A DNA stretch of 64,000 bases from Hygrocybe punicea. Taxonomy: Eukaryota; Basidiomycota; Agaricomycetes; Agaricales; Hygrophoraceae. Location of the stretch: the NCBI GenBank assembly GCA_963556145.1, contig OY744471.1, forward strand, positions 3,651,590 to 3,715,589, in the 5' to 3' direction. A program made the position numbers and the translations under genes. The notes beneath the pieces are model-generated. The model was not told the origin of the DNA and made no database searches. It was given only the letters and a program-made list of their open reading frames with translations. Shown piece after piece: positions 56,501 to 64,000 of this stretch (position 1 is the stretch's first letter; each line of letters opens with the position of its first letter).

Positions 56501-58774
56501 CTACACTGGATCGAGACGATGAGTTTACTGGAGGACGTTAGCAAAGCCGAGGAGTGTTTACATGTTCTCGCCAGTTGGATGAAGGTCAGGTTATGAATTG
56601 TTGGCTATGTCAAAATGGCTGAGACGTCATCCCAGGATCATCCAGATATTGGTGAACACACTCAGGTGCTTGTATGTGATGGAATCGCGTTTCTAAGAAA
56701 CTGTGGTCAGGTTGTACGGCTATCCGCCCTGCACACCTATTACTCCGCTCTCCCATTGACACCAAAGACGGTCACCCTGTTCAAATATTACGCCAATAAA
56801 ATGCCAGGGATACCTCATATCACATCATCACATCCAACATGGCCAGCCATGTCTGTGCGAGTCCTGGAGGGTCATAGCGCCGGTGTCAATTGTGTTGTGT
56901 TTTCCCCAGACGGAAAGAAGCTTGCGTCGGGCTCGGACGACAGTACATTGCGGCTTTGGGATGTCGAGAGTGGGCAACCCATCGGAGAAGTGCTTGAGGG
57001 TCACACCAACTGCGTCAAGCATGTCGTGTTTTCCCCAAACGGGAAGAAGCTTGCGTCGGGATCGGATGACAAGACATTGCGGCTTTGGGATGTCGAGAGT
57101 GGCCAACCCATCGGAGAAGCGCTCGAGGGTCACACCGACTGGGTCGAGCATGTCGTGTTTTCCGCAGACGGGAAGAAGCTTGCATCGGGATCGCATGACC
57201 ACACATTGCGGCTTTGGGATGTCGAGAGTGGGCAACCCATCGGAGAAGCGCTCGAGGGTCACACCGACTTGGTCCAGTATGTTGTGTTTTCCCCAGACGG
57301 AAAGAAGCTAGCATCGGGGTCGCATGACAAGACATTGCGGCTTTGGGATGTCGAGAGTGGGCAACCCATCGGAGAAGCGCTTGAGGGTCACACCGACTGC
57401 GTTATGCATGTCGTGTTTTCCCCCAACGGGAAGAAGCTTGCGTCGGGATCGGATGACAAGACATTGCGGCTTTGGGATGTCGAGAGTGGCCAACCCATCG
57501 GAGACGCGCTTGAGGGTCACACCAACTGGGTCAGGCTTGTTGTGTTTTCCCCAGACGGAAAGAAGCTTGCGTCGGGATCGCATGACAAGACATTGCGGCT
57601 TTGGGATGTCGAGAGTGGCCAACCCATCGGAGAAGCGCTCGAGGGTCACACCAGGTCGGTCAGGCATGTTGTGTTTTCCCCAGACGGGAAGAAGCTTGCG
57701 TCGGGGTCGTATGACGAGACATTGCGGCTTTGGGATGTCGAGAGTGGCCAACCCATCGGAGACGCGCTTGAGGGTCACACCGACTGGGTCAGGCATGTTG
57801 TGTTTTCCCCAGACGGGAAGAAGCTTGCGTCGGGGTCGGATGACAAGACATTGCGGCTTTGGGATGTCGAGGGTGGGCAACCCATCGGAGAAGTGCTCGA
57901 GGGCCACACCAGGTCGGTCAACCATGTTGTGTTTTCCCCAGACGGAAAGAAGCTTGCGTCGGGATCGCATGACAAGTCATTGCGGCTTTGGGATGTCGAG
58001 AGTGGCCAACCCATCGGAGAAGCGCTCGAGGGTCACACCAGGTCGGTCAGGCATGTTGTGTTTTCCCCAGACGGGAAGAAGCTTGCGTCGGGGTCGTATG
58101 ACGAGACATTGCGGCTTTGGGATGTCGAGAGTGGGCAACCCATCGGAGAAGCGCTTGAGGGTCACACCAACTGCGTCAGGCATGTTGTGTTTTCCCCAGA
58201 CGGGAAGAAGCTTGCGTCGGGGTCGGATGACAAGACATTGCGGCTTTGGGATGTCGAGAGTGGGCAACCCATCGGAAAAGTGCTTGAGGGTCACACCGAC
58301 TGCGTCAGGCATGTTGTGTTTTCCCCAGATGGAAAGAAGCTTGCGTCGGGCTCGGTTGACTACACATTGCGGCTTTGGGATGTCGAGAGTGGCCAACCCA
58401 TCGGAGAAGCGCTCGAGGGTCACACCCACTGGGTCAAGCATGTTATGTTTTCCCCAGATGGAAAGAAGCTTGCGTCGGGATCAGATGACAAGACATTGCG
58501 GCTTTGGGATGTCGAGAGTGGCCAACCCATCGGCGAAGCAGCACCAGTTCCCCTCAACTGGGTCAGCCAAGTTATATTTCCACCATTTATGTTGGATGCC
58601 ACATCCCTTCTGTACTGGGGGTTCGATCAGCAAGGCTTCCTGCGAGATGGCCCAAAGCGATTATTATGGTTGCCTGTCTCATTTCGTGGTCACATCACTG
58701 CGCAATCATCATCTGTTGTTATTGGAGGTCTTTCTGGGGCTGTTACTTTCATCAAATGGCCTGTCACTCTATAA
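53579..58774 (+). CDS. C2-like/NACHT/WD40 protein (fungal NLR type, HET-E-like architecture)
   Basis: Nine exons: 53579-53603, 53661-53799, 53855-53982, 54038-54348, 54403-54453, 54515-54710, 54772-54936, 54996-56584 and 56636-58774. All phases close, giving 1580 residues. The N-terminus is C2-like (LPSYRFVHIPNCYAHITIDQ, AVAGHSPEWGHGFD, ITIKLFHVKS, LGTAVIAVKDWF). A helical linker (HPYAKLAWQVL) follows. The NACHT domain has Walker A ISGGAGTGKSS (about 55150-55180), FCFNRDTA, Walker B VVIVIDALDE, VVITSRDEPE and AGSLFIWASVA. Thirteen 43-residue WD40 repeats and a degenerate last blade complete it. In Podospora such proteins use variable WD40 residues for non-self recognition that triggers cell death. 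One intron (54454-54514) seems to start with GC. The ATG chosen is the first giving an open C2 exon; an extra upstream exon is possible. Confidence 0.87.
56861..58537 (+). repeat. Thirteen tandem 129-bp WD40-coding repeats, nearly identical
   Basis: Each unit encodes 43 residues built on LEGHTDWVRHVVFSPDGKK then LASGSDDKTLRLWDVESGQP and IGE. Differences concentrate at a few codons: residues 7-8, 10-11, 26, 28 and the last residue. Because the units are alike at DNA level, several other frames on both strands are also open across the array; these are not genes. Confidence 0.95.
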
Positions 58775-59412
58775 ATGCCGATATCGAAGTAGTTAAATAC
58801 ATTACCAGCTGGCAATGATGAGGTTCTTGATTACTGGTAACATTTTGTATTAAAGGCATTTTGTACCAATGGCAGTCAACAACCGAGATACATTATTATG
58901 CATTTGCCGCCTATTAGGGCATTCCGATCCACTACATTCTTCTGATACTCTTTGTGTCGACTCAGATAAGGGAAAAAAAGTTTTATTTCCTCATACTGCG
59001 GGGGTAGAACAAAACCGACGATAAAATCAACTACAACACACCTCCGAAAATATATTTATCCAATGTATACATGAGATCTGCCACATGAGACTGCGACCAA
59101 CCTTCCTATGTCGAGCCAAGTCTTCTCCGTCTCCTCACGTCTGCAACTTTTCGCAGAGCGAGTGCATTGCCAAGACAACGGCTCTCGTCGACAGAATAAT
59201 CACAATGCACAGTGGGGAAGGACAAAGGATAGCAGCCGTACGTTTACATGTATCAATCCCATTGTGTGTCTGGACAACCTACTAGTTCTCGCTGGCGGGA
59301 CATAGCTGCAGTTTCAAGTATGATCACGGAGCTATCACCCTGACTACGCATTCGAATCTTAGGCGCTGACATCCCAAAATGGAGGGACCGTAATAGCAAC
59401 CATTGGCCTGCC
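58775..59412. other. Intergenic; no gene seen
   Basis: AT-rich 3' flank of the NACHT-WD40 gene and 5' flank of the next gene on the same strand. No TATA box is obvious. Confidence 0.45.
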
Positions 59413-60612
59413 ATGGCCAGCGAAACCTCCCCGTACCCGCCTCCTCCTCCGCTGCTATGTTCTCCTCCACCGTCACCTCCACTATCGGCTTCATACCCAC
59501 CTCCTCCCCCGCTCCTGTGTTCGCCTATACCCTCACTTCCACTATCATCCTCGCCCACCAAGGGCAAATCTACTGCCGCCCGGAACCTCAACGCAGTTTT
59601 CAATAACCAAAAGAAAGCTCTGCTCGACGACATCGAACGCTCGATATACTCTTATATCCTCAACACTGGCGCACAATGTGTCGCCATCGTCCAGAAGATT
59701 CCTCGCAACACCAGTACCGCAGACGATCCACAATATTCCCTGCGCAAGCACGAAATGCACATGGACTCCAACATGTTCGAGTTCGCTAGAGTGCTCGTCA
59801 AGTTCATGCTCAACCAACGGCACGATGGCTTTGAGCTAGACTCTGCTCTGACGGAACCTATTCTCAGCATTATCAACGACAGGTATATCAATCTATACAG
59901 TGCCCACGAGCAAGAAATTTCATCCGTACTCCTGGAAAGGCTCAACAACGACGACGTTCTTTTAAACAGCTTTGTCCGCCGTTTAACGAGTCTCCTTGCA
60001 GAGAACGTGTCAGAGCTGGCCCAGGAGCAAATTTCCCATCTCATCGTTCGCCGGATTCACGATGCTGTTTCCTCCGAGTCCGAAACGTCACAGGACATCC
60101 GAGTCGGACAGCAGATGTCTCTTCTGGCTGCCTCAGCCGTGGGCACCCATGTAGCGCAGGCAGCAGCGCATGCCGTGATGAGGGCAATCGCTGCACACAT
60201 TGGCCGTATTGTCGCCAAGTTTCTCGCGAGCGAAGCATTCAAAAAAATCTTGATGGCGATGATACATCAACTCGTTATGAGGGTCGTTACAGCGGCTGTG
60301 CTCCAAGTCCTCACTGTGACCTTTGGGGGTGCGATTGGCGCGGGGGCAATCATGTGGATCATTATCCCCATCATCGTGGGGCTCCTCGCAAAGCAGATCA
60401 TGGACTTTCCAAAGAAGCTCGGGAAGGGGGTGTCGGAGAGGGTAAAGGCACATTTGGATACCAAGTACAGAGTCATCAACAAGACTATCCTAGAAGAGAC
60501 GTTCCAGAAGATCTTCAACGGCCCTGGTTTGCTCAAGGCTGTGGCGGAAGATGAGGATATGAAGGACATGTTCAAGTCTTTGGGCGAGAAGATTGCGGAG
60601 GGAGACCGATAA
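59413..60612 (+). CDS. Unknown 399-residue protein with proline-rich start and hydrophobic C-terminal region
   Basis: A single exon with ATG in GCCATGGCC context. Residues about 7-50 contain two copies of a YPPPPPLLCSP-type unit, a tandem duplication of about 20 residues. Residues 55-240 look helical and amphipathic (LLDDIERSIYSYIL; LLAENVSELAQEQISHLIVR). A long hydrophobic region at about 275-335 includes TAAVLQVLTVTF, a glycine-zipper-like GGAIGAGAI and WIIIPIIVGLLA, enough for one or two membrane passes. The last 70 residues are charged. No family is recognised. Its position 640 bp downstream of a NACHT-WD40 gene, on the same strand, raises the possibility of a membrane-acting partner. That is inference from context, not sequence proof. 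Confidence 0.65.
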   Translation: MASETSPYPPPPPLLCSPPPSPPLSASYPPPPPLLCSPIPSLPLSSSPTKGKSTAARNLNAVFNNQKKALLDDIERSIYSYILNTGAQCVAIVQKIPRNTSTADDPQYSLRKHEMHMDSNMFEFARVLVKFMLNQRHDGFELDSALTEPILSIINDRYINLYSAHEQEISSVLLERLNNDDVLLNSFVRRLTSLLAENVSELAQEQISHLIVRRIHDAVSSESETSQDIRVGQQMSLLAASAVGTHVAQAAAHAVMRAIAAHIGRIVAKFLASEAFKKILMAMIHQLVMRVVTAAVLQVLTVTFGGAIGAGAIMWIIIPIIVGLLAKQIMDFPKKLGKGVSERVKAHLDTKYRVINKTILEETFQKIFNGPGLLKAVAEDEDMKDMFKSLGEKIAEGDR

Positions 60613-61761
60613 CTTAACCTATTATTATTTTGTACCAAGGAAGGCTTTCGGGTTTTGTTGTATGTAATATACCAGCTGCATTAGACTTGATAGTCGATGT
60701 TTTCTTGTCGTTCCACACAAGTGGGTGGTCTGGTTTCCGCAGACTGAATACAGGAAATCTTATTTTTACAACACAGCCAAAATGCACCAACCACCACACG
60801 TGGTCCCACTAGGGCTGCTCCTGCGGTAGAGCTAGTGGGTGCAGCGGTGCTTGCCAAGGGTCGTTTCGGGGGAACTATTGCTGAGGGTAACAGTAAGTGT
60901 CAGAGTGCCGGTTCCTGCAGCGCTACTGGAAGATATGGAGACGATCGGAAAACTTAACAGTGGGGTTGGTCAACGCAACGTGGGACTCGACGTGAGCGTG
61001 TCACTGGTTGTAGGAGTGAGGTTGTCGATGCTGGTGACGATGCTTAATGTAAAAGAGATACCCTGAGACCTGGCAAGAAGACCTGGGTCGCTTCCCATGA
61101 GCTCTTGTTATTGCGAAAGTGGGTTTGGCAGAATTAGAAATTGTCGACATACCCCGGTACAACTTGAATGAGTACCGTGGTGCTCGCGATGAATACGACG
61201 AGTGCAATGGGCGTGAAGGGTGTGGACTTCATGATTTTCGTGTGATTCGCGGCGAACCTTGCCCAGTGTGCGGGAACACGGAGACCCGCAAGAACTTGAA
61301 AAGTGCGTACACACAAAGGCATAAAGAGCTGAGATGTATCGTGGATTGACCTGACTCGGATTTGACTGATCTAAAGATTCTGTCAGTCCGAGTCCTGGCA
61401 ACGTATGCAGCAGGGCTGAGAAAAATGTCAGAAAATGGATTGACCATTACAGTAATACTGACCACGACGTCAAGGATAGATGTCGATGGTTGTTGAAGAC
61501 CATCGGAGTCCGTTTAGAACAATGACCGTTGCTTTTCGCTACCTCCATCACATTAGAAATTCCAACATTCGCGGGTCCGACCTCCCCTGGGCGTCTTACA
61601 CCCTTCGAAGTCATGCATTGGGGTACTTTGTACTAGTCCCATACTGCTACTGCCAACTTTCGGTTCCGGGAATTTCTGTCTTCGGGCCCGCAGCCAGAGT
61701 CATCCACTGAGCAGGATGTACATTCTGCTCCCGAGCCAATACCGCGCGGAACCCATCATCT
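60613..61761. other. Intergenic with an unrecognised Cys-rich frame
   Basis: A short plus-strand frame at about 61119-61346 encodes IPRYNLNEYRGARDEYDEC and then CGLHDFRVIRGEPCPVCG, a CxxC-like pattern that might be the last exon of a small gene. No upstream exon could be joined. Nothing else is supported. Confidence 0.35.
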
Positions 61762-62830
61762 ATGCTGCCAACACGAGCAGAAGTCTCCAAATCTCAGGAC
61801 GGCGATATCAAAAAGGACATACCAAATGGCTCTATGAATGGATCAAACTTGAAGTTGACTGAGATGGACTTGGCCAAGGAACGATCAGGGAAACGTGCAA
61901 AACTGGCCCAAGAAGGCCTCGTGTTGTTTACGGACGGCAAGGGCGAGTCGAATCTGAGCCCTTTCCTGCACGTCCCTCTAGACATCGTCCTCGAGGTACA
62001 CATCATATACAGCACCACTCAACCGCGATGCTGGTCTACTCGTGATTCACTCACACACCGCAGGTATTCGAGTACGTCGCGCCCGGCGACCTACTTACGC
62101 TTGCACGTACGTGCCGGCAGCTACGGCGCTTGCTCTTGTCGCCCAATACCACATCCATTTGGAAGAGCGCACGCCAAAGGTTTGGGCTAGTACCCGAGTG
62201 CCCCGAAGACGTTTCGGAGGCAAGTTGGGCGAGCCTTTTTTTCCGCGGAACCAGCTGTCAGGTTCGACATTTGTCGTTGCTTCTTGTTCGTTACCTTGAT
62301 CGTTAGGGGGGTTTATTCACACTAGGAATGTGGTACGGAGGAGTGTAAGGCCGTCGATTTTAGTTTGAGACGCCGCGTCTGCAAGGATTGCAAGAGCAAA
62401 AAGTAAGGCAAGGTCTTGTGTTCGCAAATGCTGTCTTTGCTTATGAAGCTTACTGTATAGCCTGGTTTATGCCCCCATGTTCAAGAGGACGTTTCCGGAA
62501 CTGCATGTCGTGATACTGGAACTCATTCCGTACACCAACAGTGCGTAACCCTCCATGAAAGAATACCACACATACATATGAATTTGTTTATAATAATTGA
62601 CAGTCGGCCCGAGGACGCGACAGATTGTCAAAAAATCGAGATTTTACTGGAAGTCTGACATCCGCAAAATAGCGGAGACATTGGATGCGTATATGAAGAA
62701 CGTTCGCATGAAGAGGCTTGGCGCACGAAAAGCGCTGAATGAGTTCAAGGCATCTAGGGTGCAGCTGGTAACAAAAATATTGGAGGCTAGCCTTTTTCTT
62801 TCTTTTAGCGCCAAGACGACTCAGCATTGA
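61762..62830 (+). CDS. F-box protein, agaricomycete type
   Basis: Five exons (61762-61995, 62064-62261, 62326-62402, 62461-62540, 62604-62830) with GT-AG introns and closing phases give 271 residues. A charged N-terminus (LAKERSGKRAKLAQ) precedes an F-box split by the first intron: FLHVPLDIVLE then VFEYVAPGDLLTLARTCRQL and RRLLLSPNTTSIWKSAR. After it comes the usual PECPEDVSEASWASLFF segment and a pair of Cys motifs (ECGTEECKAVD, VCKDCKSK), as often seen in mushroom F-box proteins. Such proteins link substrates to SCF ubiquitin ligases. The protein is short for this family and ends soon after a helical segment, so a further exon or a truncated 3' end is possible. Confidence 0.72.
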
Positions 62831-63322
62831 CGTATTTGCCATATACTTAGCATGCAGTTCACTGCCGTGAGTGGGAACAAACGATCCTTAACAGCCAGCG
62901 GTGTGTCCACATTCTCACTTTTCTCAAAGTTCGTTTGCTAAACGCGTTATCATCAAAAGCAAGAGCAGATGTTGCTGCCGCCGAAAACGCAGTTAGGCTA
63001 ATGACGTCCACTAGTGGAGCAAAGCAGACTTTCGGTTATTTCTCTTTGATCATTGTTTCACGTTATTAATAAGCTCTTGTCTTGTTCGTTGGGCCATACT
63101 ACTCAAGGGACAACCTAGTTGATCAAACTTGCAAACCCATAAAACATACATCATAATCAAGCTTTACGTTGTTCCAGAACTGTAGTAGTATTGTAATCGC
63201 TAAGGGAAATAAAGGGATGACTTCATGTGTGTTTGTGGGTCCATGTTGACAGCGTGTGGCAAAACATGATGCAAGAAGGCTCAACGGCGCCAACTCCTGC
63301 TGGCTAGCTATCATCGTGGATC
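62831..63322. other. Intergenic; no gene seen
   Basis: AT-rich sequence between the F-box gene and the open-ended frame at 63323. It could hide a last exon of the F-box gene. Confidence 0.4.
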
Positions 63323-64000
63323 ATGGCCTCCTCCTCGAATGGCGCGCGGCGGCCTCCTAATTACCTCCCACATGATGTCGATTATGTTTTAAACTGGAAT
63401 CCTCGAAAGCTGAAAGTCGCAGAATACCGAGATCCAAAGACACTGATTCAGACGACAACCGCCCACTCTAGCTGTAGACTCCATAAAACCACTCGGCCAC
63501 CATCTTTCTATGACAAACATCTTAGAAAGGACTTAATCTTGGAACACGTTGTCTACCTGGAGTCCCTTGTGGAGTCGATAGCTGGAATAGTGGATCACAC
63601 TCTCGACCGCTTGTTCGATAAAGGCGTCGAGCTACCCACCGACCTCGGGACTTTGATTCATATGGATACGATCGAAAAACGAACGCGTAGGTCCGAGATA
63701 TCGAAGGAACGAGAGGCAGGTGTGTTGCAAAACTATTCTGAACATGCCGCTACATATTGCCTACCTATCGCATCGACACTCGCCCTCCACCCCTCTTTTT
63801 TCGAATGGGATTCTCTTTTTGTATGGTCACAAGAACTACCAAATGCGAAGTGGGCCATTGCGGATGGTGCTCTTCGCTTTAACAAAGAAATCGACAACGA
63901 AGACAACGAGGACTGGAAAGCAATATTAGATTCTGTAGATCCCACGAAAAGACCACTCGTCGAACAACTCCTACAGCGTCGTAGACTCATTGCTCTTTGG
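63323..64000 (+). CDS. Unknown protein, N-terminal 226 residues (runs off the window)
   Basis: The frame opens with ATG (MASSSNGARRPPNYLPHDVD) and stays open for 226 codons to the last base of the window. The polypeptide is polar with helical stretches (LEHVVYLESLVESIAGIVDH) and a Trp-rich part (FFEWDSLFVWSQELPNAKW). No domain is recognised. The long open frame, plausible amino-acid composition and absence of repeats argue for a real gene. A GT at 63720 could begin an intron, so the exact exon end is uncertain. Confidence 0.55.
   Translation, partial: MASSSNGARRPPNYLPHDVDYVLNWNPRKLKVAEYRDPKTLIQTTTAHSSCRLHKTTRPPSFYDKHLRKDLILEHVVYLESLVESIAGIVDHTLDRLFDKGVELPTDLGTLIHMDTIEKRTRRSEISKEREAGVLQNYSEHAATYCLPIASTLALHPSFFEWDSLFVWSQELPNAKWAIADGALRFNKEIDNEDNEDWKAILDSVDPTKRPLVEQLLQRRRLIALW

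Noticed and set aside
57308..58796. Long frames in other phases and on the minus strand across the WD40 array
   Set aside because: They arise because the 129-bp repeats are nearly identical, so any phase free of stops in one unit stays open. The NACHT-linked frame has true WD40 motifs.

Overview
The window is nuclear DNA of a filamentous basidiomycete, most likely a mushroom-forming agaricomycete. Genes are split by many short GT-AG introns of about 50-60 nt. Families present include a Zn2Cys6 regulator, mushroom-type F-box proteins, an R-type lectin, an Spt21 homologue, Ty3/gypsy elements and NACHT proteins of the fungal NLR type. No bacterial-type operons, no CRISPR array and no rRNA or tRNA gene were seen. 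All exon models were built by eye from splice signals, phase and family resemblance.

Layout. 1-3280 is the 3' half of a young Ty3/gypsy chromovirus: RNase H, integrase, chromodomain, an unexpected ASCH-like tail, and a 3' LTR bounded by TGTTAC/GTAACA. It sits inside the protease region of an older, decayed gypsy element (3281-7155). 7666-8753 is a broken coiled-coil gene and 9730-11011 an uncharacterised four-exon gene. 11997-14123 encodes an F-box protein and 17159-20243 a Zn2Cys6 activator. 20244-29792 is gene-poor and holds a Crinkler-like remnant, one small membrane protein and a ruined berberine-bridge-type oxidoreductase. 29793-31960 carries an armadillo-repeat protein and an R-type lectin. 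33448-39209 is a 12-exon P4 flippase.

39845-58774 is an immune-receptor-like neighbourhood. It has a dead NACHT-WD40 gene, a decayed coproporphyrinogen oxidase copy, a NACHT-TPR gene, and a C2-like/NACHT/WD40 gene with 13 near-identical repeats. Two housekeeping genes lie among them: pyruvate dehydrogenase E1 alpha (45734-47361) and an Spt21-like histone-gene regulator (47821-51021). Downstream are a hydrophobic protein of unknown function (59413-60612), an F-box protein (61762-62830) and an open-ended unknown gene (63323-64000).

Core metabolism and trafficking genes (E1 alpha, flippase, Spt21) are intact. Accessory genes (NACHT, Crinkler, lectin, F-box, oxidoreductase, transposons) are repeated, expanded or broken, as expected of a birth-and-death region. 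The least expected observation is the ASCH-like domain fused to the chromovirus pol protein. Next are the two internally conserved NACHT repeat arrays and the hydrophobic gene beside one of them.
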